From JACNIZ01 sp964344765 (GTDB taxonomy: Bacteria; Planctomycetota; UBA1135), in NCBI GenBank assembly GCA_964344765.1, contig CAYFOM010000026.1, positions 1 to 61,730 of the forward strand: a DNA stretch of 61,730 nt, in the 5' to 3' direction. Shown in pieces: positions 8,128 to 16,964 of the stretch. The notes beneath the pieces were generated by a model, which was not told where the DNA came from, ran no database searches, and was given only the letters and a program-made list of their open reading frames with translations. Both the position numbers and the translations under genes were made by a program. Each line of letters opens with the position of its first letter. Position 1 is the first letter of the stretch.

Positions 8128-9261
8128 TTAGCCGGCCGTGCTCAGCGGCATGACCACGTAATCAAAATCGTCGCCGAGAATGAACTTGGCTGGACGGTTG
8201 GCGTCGTCCATTTGCAATTCAATTTGATCGCTATGCGCCGACTTCAAACCCTCGAGCAAAAACGCCGGGTTGAAAGCCGCGGTCAAACCTTCGCCGACGT
8301 AATCGACTTCCAAGTTCGCCGATGCGCGGCCGCGACCTTCGTGCTCGGCCAACACGCCGAGTTGATCGGCGCTGACCTGTAGGCGCACCACCGCCGCCGA
8401 ATCTTGCGTCAGGTGACTGACCAGGCGCAGCTTCTTCGACAACGATTCACGGTGAGCTCGAATCACGTGCTTGCCGTCGGCCGGAATCACGTTGCCATAG
8501 TTCGGGTACTCGCGATCCAATACGCGACCGAACGACTCGAGGTTGCCGACGCGGAAGCCGACCAGGTTGTTCAAGAAGTAAACCGACAGCTCTTCACCGC
8601 CTTCGTCCTGACCGTGACGAAGAATTTGATCGAGTACCTTCGGCAACAACACCGAGCGATGGCGATCGGCTTGGTGGGTCAGCGCCGGCCGCTTGATGCG
8701 CGCCATGCGGCGACCATCGGTTCCGACCAACGTGACTTCGCCGTCTTCAGCTTCCAGCAACACGCCTTCGGTGGCGAAGCGATTGTCCTGCACCCGCGCG
8801 GTGGCGAAACGCGTGGAACTGACCATCAGCAGAAATGCCTCCTTGTCGACGGTCAGGTCGGCGTCGCCGTCCAGCGTCGGGATGGCCGGGAATGCCTCCG
8901 GCGTAGCAGCCGGATCCAAACCGCTTTCCATCGTCACCAGATCGCAGACGTCTTCGCCGGCGATCAGCTCGCACTGGTCGTTGCCCTTCAGGCACACGGT
9001 CACGGTCTCGGACTCGATGTCCTTGACCACGTCGACCAGCTCGCGGCCGGGGATCACCGCCCAGCCGGGCTGATCCACCTGGACTTGCTCGACGCGGTAG
9101 CGCACTGCGATGTCCAAATCGCTGGTCATCAGCACCACCGAATCATTGTCCGCCTCGATAAATACTCCTCCGAGTACAGGTCGAGTGGGCTTTCGGTCGA
9201 TACCCATTTCAACCCGTTGGAGGGCGTCACGGAAGGCGAGGCGGTCGATCAGGAACTTCAT
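8128..9261 (-). CDS. dnaN: DNA polymerase III beta subunit (sliding clamp)
   Basis: A 377-aa processivity clamp; the length is normal for the family. It starts MKFLIDRLAFRDALQRV, and has the GGVFIEA strand of domain 1, VLLEAEDGEVTLVGTDGRRMA in the domain 1/2 region, and a C-terminus close to the canonical MPMRL ending (YVVMPLSTAG). A strong ribosome binding site AGGAGG precedes the start and is part of a small inverted repeat (9268-9285). The candidate oriC lies between this gene and dnaA. Confidence 0.96.
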   Translation of the reverse strand: MKFLIDRLAFRDALQRVEMGIDRKPTRPVLGGVFIEADNDSVVLMTSDLDIAVRYRVEQVQVDQPGWAVIPGRELVDVVKDIESETVTVCLKGNDQCELIAGEDVCDLVTMESGLDPAATPEAFPAIPTLDGDADLTVDKEAFLLMVSSTRFATARVQDNRFATEGVLLEAEDGEVTLVGTDGRRMARIKRPALTHQADRHRSVLLPKVLDQILRHGQDEGGEELSVYFLNNLVGFRVGNLESFGRVLDREYPNYGNVIPADGKHVIRAHRESLSKKLRLVSHLTQDSAAVVRLQVSADQLGVLAEHEGRGRASANLEVDYVGEGLTAAFNPAFLLEGLKSAHSDQIELQMDDANRPAKFILGDDFDYVVMPLSTAG

Positions 9262-9267
9262 GCGGAC

Positions 9268-9285
9268 ATCCTCCTAATTGAGGAT
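9268..9285 (-). promoter_or_regulatory. dnaN Shine-Dalgarno within a short inverted repeat
   Basis: ATCCTC (9268-9273) and GAGGAT (9280-9285) form a perfect 6-bp inverted repeat around CTAATT. On the minus strand the second arm is the AGGAGGAT ribosome binding site of dnaN, so folding would hide it. Functional relevance is inferred. Confidence 0.45.
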
Positions 9286-9560
9286 CTATTAATTAAGTCA
9301 GTCGTAACAGTATAGGGCCCTCCTGAGTGTGGAGAAACCCTGGGTATGACGACGTAAGTCTTTTCTAGAAAACGGATTAATAAGTCCGAATTCCTTGGGG
9401 GAAGTGTTCGGCCCCTGCGGAGGAGCCGAGGACAACTTGTGGAGAACTTGGTGGGTTTTCCACAGGTCGCTGGGGCGGCGTTTGGGGCTGTGGGAAGCGT
9501 GCAAAAAGTGCCCGCTTGATCCACCAATTTTGCCGGTGTTTTCCACAGGTTTTCCAGCAC
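9286..9560. other. oriC: Candidate origin of replication (oriC)
   Basis: This gene-free stretch between dnaA and dnaN holds four DnaA-box-like 9-mers. TTCTCCACA lies on the minus strand at 9328-9336 and 9438-9446. TTTTCCACA lies on the plus strand at 9456-9464 and 9539-9547. The two middle boxes face each other across 9 bp. A degenerate box (TTTTCCAGC) follows at 9550. AT-rich patches at about 9286-9300 and 9361-9383 could serve as the unwinding element. Position beside dnaA and dnaN and clustering of boxes support the call; GC skew was not calculated. Small ORFs here are taken as spurious. Confidence 0.75.
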
Positions 9561-9599
9561 AAAAGCAAAAAGCCGCACCCAGAAAACGGGTGCGGCTTT
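9561..9599 (-). terminator. Rho-independent terminator of dnaA
   Basis: A 12-bp perfect stem (9569-9580 with 9588-9599) around a 7-base loop, followed on the minus strand by a T-rich run. It lies 59 bp after the dnaA stop, so dnaN probably needs its own promoter within oriC. Confidence 0.88.
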
Positions 9600-9657
9600 G
9601 GCATTTTTGCCGGCCGGATGAGGCCTGTGAGGTAGCGTCACTGGGGTTTCATGCGGC

Positions 9658-11097
9658 TTAGCCGTGGCAATTCGACTCGGTTTTTACACCACGTTCCAGC
9701 TCGCCCAGCAGGGCGGTGAACTCGGCGTCGACCCGACGGCGTGCTTCGATCTTCTCGACCGAATAGAGCACCGTGGAGTGGTCCTTACCGCCGAAGTATC
9801 CACCTACCTCCTCCAGCGACAAACTGGTCAGAGAGCGGGCTAGAAACATCGCTACTTGACGTGGGAACACGACCGACTGGGTGCGTCGTTTGGACTGCAG
9901 TTCGGCCAGCTTGACGCCGTAGTGCGACGTGATCACCGACAGAATGTGGTCCATGTGAATCGGACGATTGCGCGCGCGCAGGTCCGGACCCATGATTTCG
10001 TGCGCCAAGCCAAGATCAATTGGCCGGTTGGTCAACGATGCCATTGCCTGAATGCGAGTCAGGCTGCCTTCCAATTCTCGTACGTTGCTTTCGACGTTCT
10101 CGGCAATGAACTTCGACACGTTGTCGGGCAACTTCAAGCCCAAACGCGCAGCCTTGGAGTGCAAAATCGCGACCCGCGTTTCAAAACACGGCGGCTCAAT
10201 TTCGGCGACTAACCCCCATTTAAAGCGACTTACCAGCCGTTCCTGCAAATCGGGGATGTCCTCTGGCGGCGCATCACTGGACAGCACAATTTGCTTGTGC
10301 GCATTGTGCAACGTGTTGAAGGTGTGGAAGAATTCTTCTTGCGTGCGGTCCTTGTTGGCCAGCATTTGAATGTCGTCGATGATCAGCACATCCGCTTTGC
10401 GATAGCGGTTGCGGAACTTTTCGACGTCACCCTGCTGCAACGCACTGATGAAGTGGTTGATGAACTCCTCGCACGAGAGGAAGACGATTTTCAAATCCGG
10501 AGTCTTGTCCAGCAGGTGATGGCAAACCGCCTGCATCAGGTGGGTTTTGCCTAGTCCTACCGAACCATGGAGGAACAACGGATTGAAATTTTGCGCCGGC
10601 CGATCGGCAACGCCACGGCAAGCTGCGTGTGCAAAACGATTGCACGGTCCAACTACAAATTGCTCAAAGGTGTAGTCGGGTTTGAGAATGAGTTTGGAGG
10701 AATCATCGTCGACTCGTTTAAAGGCGACGTTGTTGAGTTGCTGTTGGAGTGCGTCCGACGTGCGACGAGCCGGTTTGGGCGGGTCGGCCAACTTCGTTGG
10801 GGCCAGCTCCGCGACCAGTTCGTCTAAGGATGGCGGCTTATGGTCGAGCTCGTGGACTTCTACGCGGACTTCGGGTACTCCGAAGGCTTCGGCGATGGGG
10901 CGAATAAACCGTTGCCGAATGGTGTCCGCATGCAGTTTGGAGGGTGCTGCGAGCACTGCAAAGTCAGTTTGCAGGCTAATCAATTTGGCTCCGCGGAGCC
11001 ATGCATCGACCGATGTCGCGTCCAAGTTGGACTCCAAGTGCTTCAACGCTTGATCCCAAAGGGATGTCAACTCCGGGGAGATTGAGTTCAAGGGCAC
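9658..11097 (-). CDS. dnaA: Chromosomal replication initiator DnaA
   Basis: A 479-aa AAA+ initiator. Domain I covers residues 1-85 and a short linker follows. Domain III has Walker A GSVGLGKTH at 178-186, Walker B VLIIDD at 237-242 and an arginine-finger segment RLVSRF near 288-292. Domain IV has the DNA-binding signature EEVGGYFGGKDHSTV near the C-terminus, with Lys where many DnaA proteins have Arg (GGRDH). It follows the desulfurase gene by 144 bp; this gap is the likely site of the dnaA promoter, although no clear hexamers were assigned. It ends before a strong terminator and the candidate origin. Confidence 0.97.
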   Translation of the reverse strand: MPLNSISPELTSLWDQALKHLESNLDATSVDAWLRGAKLISLQTDFAVLAAPSKLHADTIRQRFIRPIAEAFGVPEVRVEVHELDHKPPSLDELVAELAPTKLADPPKPARRTSDALQQQLNNVAFKRVDDDSSKLILKPDYTFEQFVVGPCNRFAHAACRGVADRPAQNFNPLFLHGSVGLGKTHLMQAVCHHLLDKTPDLKIVFLSCEEFINHFISALQQGDVEKFRNRYRKADVLIIDDIQMLANKDRTQEEFFHTFNTLHNAHKQIVLSSDAPPEDIPDLQERLVSRFKWGLVAEIEPPCFETRVAILHSKAARLGLKLPDNVSKFIAENVESNVRELEGSLTRIQAMASLTNRPIDLGLAHEIMGPDLRARNRPIHMDHILSVITSHYGVKLAELQSKRRTQSVVFPRQVAMFLARSLTSLSLEEVGGYFGGKDHSTVLYSVEKIEARRRVDAEFTALLGELERGVKTESNCHG

Positions 11098-11241
11098 TTG
11101 AGGCTAATCGGGGGGAAAAGTTGTAAGTTTATGAGGGATAAGGGCTTAGGCCTTCCCTCTTGTGGGGCTACAGAATACCTGTCTCCCTTCGATTCCCATA
11201 TTTCTTTTTGTTAGTTTCTCTAAATCTTTACGCTGCCTACG

Positions 11242-12396
11242 TTAGCGTTTTGCAACATCGTACAGCCTTGCCGCGGCAGCAGCGAGCCGGCGAGCGGCGT
11301 TTTCCACTGTGGAAATCGTCATTTTTGGGGGGAAAGTGACTCGAATTGAGGCAGTAGCAAGGACTTGTGGTAATCCGGCTGCCAGCAATACCGTGGATGG
11401 TGTAGGCGATCCGGACGAGCACGCCGAGCCGGCCGATACCTCCAAACCTTCGGCGTCCAAAGTCGGCAGCAGAAGGCGGCCGTCGATATCGGCGAAAGTT
11501 AGGTTCAGCGTATTGCTCAGCCCACCCACTTCGGGATGGTTGCAGCGCAACGACGGAAGTTGCTGGAGCAAACAGTCCAGGAAGACCTGGCGAGACTCGG
11601 ACCAAAGGCGGTCATTCTCGGCTTGTTCGGCCATCGCCAATTCCATGGCCATAGCGAACGCCCCTGCCAATGCAGGACTCTCGGTGCCCGGGCGCCGTCC
11701 GCGTTGGTGGCCGCCGCCGACCATGTGGGCTTCGTACATCACGCGATCGCCAAGCGCCAACACCCCCACACCTTTGGGCGCGCCGAATTTGTGGCCGGAT
11801 AAAACCAAAGCGTCGGCATGGTTGAGAGCCGACGACCACGGCAACTTGCCTACGCCTTGCACCGCATCGCAAAACCAAGCGGTGTTGTCGGTGAGTAAAT
11901 CGGCGAGTTGTTGCACCGGCTGCACCACGCCGGTTTCATTGTTGGCCCATTGCAACGCAACCAAGTCGGGCGGTTCGTCATCGCACAAGTCTTGTAAACA
12001 TGCTTGGGCATGATCATCAATCGGCAACCATTCCAGGTGATGACCTTGTTGTTGCAGTAAACGCAGCGGACCCAACACCGCCGGATGCTCGGCTTTGCTG
12101 GTCATTAAGTTCAACTTGCGGCCGAGCAGTTGTTCGGTTGCGTGCACGACGCCAAACAAAGCAAGGTTGCAGGCTTCGGTTGCGCCGCTGGTAAAAACGA
12201 TTTCCGAATCGGCGCGGCCTATGCATGCGGCAACTCGGCCGCGCGCATTTTCCAACTCACCTTGCGCACGCCGCCCCGAACGGTGCAACGACGCCGGGTT
12301 CGCCGAGCACTCGCGTTCAATGCGTAGGTACTCTTCTAAAACCTCGGCACGGACCGGCAATCCGGCATTTGCGTCCAAATAAACGCGTTCGCTCAT
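11242..12396 (-). CDS. NifS/IscS-type cysteine desulfurase (class V aminotransferase)
   Basis: A PLP-dependent enzyme of 384 aa that would release sulfur from cysteine for Fe-S clusters or tRNA thiolation. It begins YLDANAGLPV, typical of this family. H104 in AEHPAV stacks on PLP, K203 in SGHKFGAPKG binds PLP, and C326 in SAGSACSSG is the persulfide cysteine of NifS/IscS-type enzymes. The ATG overlaps the parA stop by ATGA. No iscU or other cluster scaffold gene lies next to it, so the sulfur acceptor is unknown. An alternative is a dedicated partner for tRNA modification. Confidence 0.88.
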   Translation of the reverse strand: MSERVYLDANAGLPVRAEVLEEYLRIERECSANPASLHRSGRRAQGELENARGRVAACIGRADSEIVFTSGATEACNLALFGVVHATEQLLGRKLNLMTSKAEHPAVLGPLRLLQQQGHHLEWLPIDDHAQACLQDLCDDEPPDLVALQWANNETGVVQPVQQLADLLTDNTAWFCDAVQGVGKLPWSSALNHADALVLSGHKFGAPKGVGVLALGDRVMYEAHMVGGGHQRGRRPGTESPALAGAFAMAMELAMAEQAENDRLWSESRQVFLDCLLQQLPSLRCNHPEVGGLSNTLNLTFADIDGRLLLPTLDAEGLEVSAGSACSSGSPTPSTVLLAAGLPQVLATASIRVTFPPKMTISTVENAARRLAAAAARLYDVAKR

Positions 12397-13229
12397 TCCA
12401 TGGTCGGCATTTGATGCGTGGCCGCGGGTTGCGGCGGCACCAACTCAACGGGCTTCTCTAAACCTAAACGCTGCGCCAACTCTTCGGCAATGTTGCGGAA
12501 GTCTTCGGCACCGGCGCTGCGCGGATCGTATTCGTAAATGGTCATGCCATGACTTGGCGCTTCGGCCAAGCGCACGTTGACGCGCACATGATTTTCAAAC
12601 ACGATCTCGCCAAAGTGATTGCGCAGTTCTTGCACAACCTCGCGCGACAAGTTGCGCTGCTTGCTGTACATGCCGACCAAAATTCCGATCAAACCCAAGC
12701 TCGGGTTCATGCGGCGCTGCACTTGTTCCAACACGTGTTGCAATTGCGCCATCCCTTGCAGCGCAAAGAACTCGGCCTGCACTGGAATGATGACGTAATC
12801 CGAAGCGCATAACGCGTTCAATGAAAGCAGTCCTAACGCCGGCGGGCAATCCAGCAACACCACGTCGGGTGGGTTGTCACTGCGCGCGTACTTCTGCAGC
12901 TCTTCGCGCAACAAAGTCTCGCGACCAATTTCGTTTGCGAACTCCTGCTCGGCACCGGTCAGGTCCAAGTTGGTCGGCGCGATGTATAGGTTGTCGATGT
13001 TGGTCGGCTGGGCGACGTCGGCAATGGAGTGGCGATTGCTGAGCAGCGTGTACACCGACGGGTCGCCCGGGTCAGGCATGCGGTCGAAGGCGATGGATAA
13101 GTGCGCCTGCGGATCGAGGTCGACCAGCAGCACGCGATAGCCCTGCAAAGCGAGCGCTGCGCCCAGGTTGGAAACGGAGGTAGTCTTTCCGACGCCTCCC
13201 TTTTGGTTGATCACGGAGATGACCTGCAC
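12393..13229 (-). CDS. parA: ParA/Soj chromosome partitioning ATPase
   Basis: A 278-aa deviant-Walker ATPase starting MQVISVINQKGGVGKTT, with the signature KGGVGKTT at residues 10-17, followed by LLVDLDPQAH (A') and VLLDCPPALGLL (B). It binds DNA and ATP and segregates origin regions with ParB. The usual parB neighbour is absent: parB lies about 7 kb away on the other strand at 20117. It overlaps the desulfurase start and follows the 13231-14199 gene by one base, so it is embedded in a metabolic operon. Confidence 0.94.
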   Translation of the reverse strand: MQVISVINQKGGVGKTTSVSNLGAALALQGYRVLLVDLDPQAHLSIAFDRMPDPGDPSVYTLLSNRHSIADVAQPTNIDNLYIAPTNLDLTGAEQEFANEIGRETLLREELQKYARSDNPPDVVLLDCPPALGLLSLNALCASDYVIIPVQAEFFALQGMAQLQHVLEQVQRRMNPSLGLIGILVGMYSKQRNLSREVVQELRNHFGEIVFENHVRVNVRLAEAPSHGMTIYEYDPRSAGAEDFRNIAEELAQRLGLEKPVELVPPQPAATHQMPTME

Positions 13230-13230
13230 G

Positions 13231-14199
13231 TCAACAGGATAACGAGATCAGTGACCGAATCCCAGTTTCGCAATTTACTAGAACTGTGTCTTGTTCCTTC
13301 GCGCCGTGGAACAAATCAAACTGTTCCACGACCCGTGCTGGCTGTAGGTGGAACAAGGCCATGGCACTGATCAGGCTTAAACCATCTTGTTGCTGAGCAC
13401 CCTGTGGACGCAGCGCTTGGCCAAGTAGGCGCAATCGGTTGCCGCGGATGCCTTTGTTGTTGCGGAAGTGGCGCTCGCTGCTTTTTTGGAATTCCTTCAT
13501 CGCCCGGTGAGTGGCGCGCTTGAGGCGGGCAAAACTGCCGTATAGGGTCGGCGCCTCTTCCTGAACCGACTTGCGCAACGGCGTCATTCCGGCCTGAATG
13601 GATTGATCTAACTCTTGAATGAGCAACGGGATATCGCTGGGTTTTCGGTGAAGTAACAGCTCCTTCAGGTGGTCTTCTCCACCGATGGCGTCGGCAGCTT
13701 CGATGCGCAATTCAGTCATCGCTCGCTGTTGGCGCGGACCCACCCAAACGAGTTCGGGCATGGACGACGGATTCAACCAATGGACTTCGTTCTCCTCGTC
13801 AGAAAGGTCCGAATTGGAGCCACGGATTGAGGCGATTCCAAGCTCGGCATGCCACCAACGCCGTGAAGCCGCGACCACATCTTCGCCCACTTGCGGCATC
13901 ATTTGCCGCAAAGTCGGTTCCACCAACGCACCGCCCGGCAATCGGCCTATGATTGCTTGGATTAACGCTTCGCGATGCTCTTCGCTGTCCAGCCCGGCAT
14001 GTGGAATCGGAATGGAGAAGCAGTGACCTTTGCTGTCCAGAAAGTTGAGCTCATCCTCAACCGGATCCACGACATCAACGACCGGTTGCCAACCTTCCCC
14101 GCGTTCGCGCGCGCATTGCAGCAACCACAAAAGCTGATTCCAATTCCGAAGCGAACCTCCGGCGAATGCAGCCTCAATCTTTAAGCCGAGCTGCGGCAT
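13231..14199 (-). CDS. Hypothetical protein, faint BshC-like C-terminus
   Basis: A 322-aa cytosolic protein with no signal peptide or membrane segment. The last 100 residues have a Lys/Arg-rich helix followed by ALRPQGAQQQDGLSLISAM and RVVEQFD. This is reminiscent of the C-terminal coiled coil and P-x-G-x-x-Q motif of the bacillithiol ligase BshC, but the protein is much shorter than BshC (about 540 aa) and the N-terminal half is not recognised. The link is weak. The 3' end almost touches parA and the 5' end overlaps pyrF by 19 bp, so it is co-transcribed with both. Function unknown. Confidence 0.6.
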   Translation of the reverse strand: MPQLGLKIEAAFAGGSLRNWNQLLWLLQCARERGEGWQPVVDVVDPVEDELNFLDSKGHCFSIPIPHAGLDSEEHREALIQAIIGRLPGGALVEPTLRQMMPQVGEDVVAASRRWWHAELGIASIRGSNSDLSDEENEVHWLNPSSMPELVWVGPRQQRAMTELRIEAADAIGGEDHLKELLLHRKPSDIPLLIQELDQSIQAGMTPLRKSVQEEAPTLYGSFARLKRATHRAMKEFQKSSERHFRNNKGIRGNRLRLLGQALRPQGAQQQDGLSLISAMALFHLQPARVVEQFDLFHGAKEQDTVLVNCETGIRSLISLSC

Positions 14200-15077
14200 A
14201 ACGACAGCGCGTCGATCATCTCATCCACCGCCGCGTCGACGCGATCCTGCCAATTCGCAAGGTGCTGCAAGTCATCGCGTTCATGCGCCCACAAAATGCC
14301 GCGGCTGTTATTCACAATGCCGCCGTGACCGTTGCGATCAAAAGCAGCTTGCAGTCCTTCCGCCGAGCCTCCTTGAAAGCCGAAGCCCGGCAGCAAGATC
14401 GGCGTGTTCGGCATCAACTTACGGAAGTGCTCCAACTCATCCGGCCGCGTTGCACCAACGACGGCACCGACCGACGACCAAGTACCTTCATCATTCAATT
14501 GATCCTGCCCCCAGCGATGCACCGCCTCGGCGACGCGATCAGCCAGTGACGGCGTGCCATGATCTTGGAACAAACCTGCACCGGGATTTGACGTCTTCAC
14601 CAAGATGAACAAACCGGAACCGTATTGTTTGGCCACTTCCAAGAACGGTTGGCAAGCATCTTCACCCAAGTAAGGGTTAATCGTCAACGCATCCGCCGGC
14701 GGGCAAGCGGCGCCGGAAAAATAGGCTTCGGCATAAGCCGTCGACGTCGAACCGATGTCGCCGCGTTTGGCATCGAGCACCACCATCATGCCTAGTTCTT
14801 TGGCATAAGCAACGGCGTCGAGCATCGCGCGATAGCCGTCGGCGCCTAGTGCTTCAAAGAAAGCAGCCTGCGGTTTAATCACCGGAACCTTTGGTGCCAA
14901 CACTTGCAACAACTCGCGGTGGTACTCCACCATTGCCGCAGCTGCTTCGCCCACACTTTGTTGCGCGCGTGTGCGGAACGGCTCGGGGAAATGATCCGGC
15001 CGCGGGTCCAAGCCCACCATGACCGGATTGTTTTTTTGATCGACCGCCCGGCAAAGGCGAGTGGCGAAATTCTTCAT
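14181..15077 (-). CDS. pyrF: Orotidine 5'-phosphate decarboxylase (type 2)
   Basis: Decarboxylates OMP to UMP in pyrimidine synthesis. The 298-aa length and sequence match the longer subfamily 2 of PyrF. VGLDPR at 21-26 starts the barrel; the catalytic D-x-K-x-x-D-I motif is DAKRGDI at residues 102-108. LPGFGFQGG carries the phosphate-binding loop near the C-terminus. The start shares one base (TGATG) with the stop of the DUF502 gene. No other pyr genes are near. Confidence 0.94.
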   Translation of the reverse strand: MKNFATRLCRAVDQKNNPVMVGLDPRPDHFPEPFRTRAQQSVGEAAAAMVEYHRELLQVLAPKVPVIKPQAAFFEALGADGYRAMLDAVAYAKELGMMVVLDAKRGDIGSTSTAYAEAYFSGAACPPADALTINPYLGEDACQPFLEVAKQYGSGLFILVKTSNPGAGLFQDHGTPSLADRVAEAVHRWGQDQLNDEGTWSSVGAVVGATRPDELEHFRKLMPNTPILLPGFGFQGGSAEGLQAAFDRNGHGGIVNNSRGILWAHERDDLQHLANWQDRVDAAVDEMIDALSLCRSSA

Positions 15078-15766
15078 CAGTCTTCGCTATCTTGATCCGC
15101 GTCGATGCGGTGTTTCAGCGCTTGTTCTTTAGACGGCAGCAGCAAGCCGCCCGAGATCACCGTGCGCAGCGCTTCGTCGACGGTGAGATCTAGGTGCACC
15201 ATTTGATCCTTGGGAACAAAAATGGTGTAGCCGGTCACCGGCATCGGTGACGAAGGAATGAAAACCGAGAGGAGCTCGCCGCCTTCCGCGTCATTAATCG
15301 CTTTGGATGAACTGCCGGTTAAAAAACCAATCGAATAAATCCCGATGCGCGGGTATTGCACCGCGACCACACCCTGAAATTCAATCTGCTTATTCTCACC
15401 AAAGAAGAACTCGGTGATTTGTTTGATGTGCGGATAAATCGCCTTGACGATCGGCAGCTTTTCCAGCGTGCGCTCAAAGGCGCGATAAATTCGCCGCCCG
15501 ACGAAGCCGGAGAACCATAAACCAATCAGCAGAATGGTGATGATGATGAACGCCACCGACACCACAAAAACAGTGGTTTCGCTTAGCGGCTCCAGGCGCA
15601 TCCATTCGACCACGCGCACCACCCCGGCGCTGACGTGACCGATGACCTTCTCCGAAAGTTGATTCCAAATCCAAATCAACAGCCCGACGGTCAGCGCCAA
15701 CGGCAGGAGCAATCCCAATCCGCGGATGAAGGTTCGGACAATCGGATGTTTGCGGCGGCCGGTCAT
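15077..15766 (-). CDS. DUF502 family membrane protein
   Basis: A 229-aa inner-membrane protein with two hydrophobic segments, about residues 15-36 (GLLLPLALTVGLLIWIW) and 64-88 (TVFVVSVAFIIITILLIG). They are followed by a cytosolic part with the family pattern: lPxVxxIYPxIKQ, then VxxxQYPRxGIxSIGFLTG, and SPMPVTGYxIFVPKD. Members are widespread but have no settled function. It lies between hemW and pyrF in the long minus-strand operon, with a TGATG junction to pyrF. Confidence 0.88.
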   Translation of the reverse strand: MTGRRKHPIVRTFIRGLGLLLPLALTVGLLIWIWNQLSEKVIGHVSAGVVRVVEWMRLEPLSETTVFVVSVAFIIITILLIGLWFSGFVGRRIYRAFERTLEKLPIVKAIYPHIKQITEFFFGENKQIEFQGVVAVQYPRIGIYSIGFLTGSSSKAINDAEGGELLSVFIPSSPMPVTGYTIFVPKDQMVHLDLTVDEALRTVISGGLLLPSKEQALKHRIDADQDSED

Positions 15767-15788
15767 GGGGCGTCAAACGGTGAAAAAA

Positions 15789-16964
15789 TTATACCTGCGT
15801 GCCGGGCAGGATTTGCATCAGGATGTGATCCAGCAGCAAAGCGCCGCGCGCAGTGGTGCAAATGTGGTCGGAATGGTCGTCGGCGTCGAGCAAGCCCTGC
15901 TCGCGGAGTTCGCGAAGTTGCGGCTGAAAATGCAGCCATGGATCAAGTCCGGTCTGTTTTTGCGCGCGGCTGCGGCTGACGCCAAGCTCGACCAGGCGCA
16001 ATCCCATCAACATGTGTTCAAACAACCGCGTGTTGGCGTCGGGTCGGTCGATGCGCTCGATCGGATCGTCGCCGTGGAACACCGCCTCCTGATATTGCTC
16101 GGGTCGCGCCCAATTGCAGCGCCGCTCCCCCGCCAACGAACTTGCCGCACCGGCGCCGATACCGACAAAGTCGTATGAACGCCAGGCACTGAGGTTGTGC
16201 AAACACTCGTGATTGTCGCGGCAAAAGTTCGAAATCTCATAGCGTTGGAGGCCGGCGTCGGCGCAAATTTCGCCGGTGAGTTGGAACAAGTGTTCACAGT
16301 GATCCGGATCCTCGGCCTGCCAACGACCGACGTCGCGTAACCGCGTCAGTGCAGTACCCGGTTCATAACTCAACTCGTAGCAAGAGATGTGTTGTGGTTG
16401 AAACGACAAAACCTCCACTAGATCTTGTTGCCACACTTCCGTTTGTTGACCGGGAAAGGCAAAAATGAGGTCAGCGTTAAAGCTGGGAAAGATTTCACCG
16501 GCGAGTTGCAAAGCCTGGCGCGCTTGCTCGGGACTGTGCACTCGGTCGTAGGCTTGCAGCACATCGCTTTGCAGGGATTGAATGCCCACCGACAGACGAT
16601 TGACTCCGCCATTAAACATCGCCATCGCGCGTTCGCGATCCAATGACTCGGGATTCGCTTCCATCGAGGTCTCGTGCGATGAAGTGCGAAAGCCGCAAAT
16701 GGCATCGAGCTCGTCGAAGAGTTTGCTTAATAAATCAGCCGGCAACAACGACGGCGTTCCCCCGCCAAAGAAAACCGTCTGTGGTTTTAAATCGGCAGCA
16801 CGGCGTTCGGCTTCAAGCAACAAAGCTTCGACGTATGCGTCTAAGCTTTGGCCGCTCCATGCATAGGAATTAAAGTCGCAATATCTGCACTTAGAAGTGC
16901 AGAACGGCAAATGCACATAAAGCCCTAGGCTTTGATCACTGAGCTTTGCGCGACGAGTCCCCAT
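15789..16964 (-). CDS. hemW: HemW-like radical SAM protein
   Basis: A 391-aa radical SAM protein of the coproporphyrinogen III oxidase-like group, whose characterised members are haem chaperones rather than oxidases. From the ATG at 16964 the cluster motif is C22-x3-C26-x2-C29 (CTSKCRYC), with F rather than Y context typical of HemW. GGGTPSLL follows. The HNxxYW haem motif appears as HNLSAW, with Ala for Tyr. I chose the ATG at 16964, which overlaps the sigma gene by 29 bp, because the frame upstream is arginine-rich and unrelated to the family. Confidence 0.86.
   Translation of the reverse strand: MGTRRAKLSDQSLGLYVHLPFCTSKCRYCDFNSYAWSGQSLDAYVEALLLEAERRAADLKPQTVFFGGGTPSLLPADLLSKLFDELDAICGFRTSSHETSMEANPESLDRERAMAMFNGGVNRLSVGIQSLQSDVLQAYDRVHSPEQARQALQLAGEIFPSFNADLIFAFPGQQTEVWQQDLVEVLSFQPQHISCYELSYEPGTALTRLRDVGRWQAEDPDHCEHLFQLTGEICADAGLQRYEISNFCRDNHECLHNLSAWRSYDFVGIGAGAASSLAGERRCNWARPEQYQEAVFHGDDPIERIDRPDANTRLFEHMLMGLRLVELGVSRSRAQKQTGLDPWLHFQPQLRELREQGLLDADDHSDHICTTARGALLLDHILMQILPGTQV

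Noticed and set aside
9258..9661. Open frames on both strands in the dnaA-dnaN gap
   Set aside because: They overlap each other, the DnaA boxes and the terminator, have no recognisable family pattern, and no ribosome binding site.
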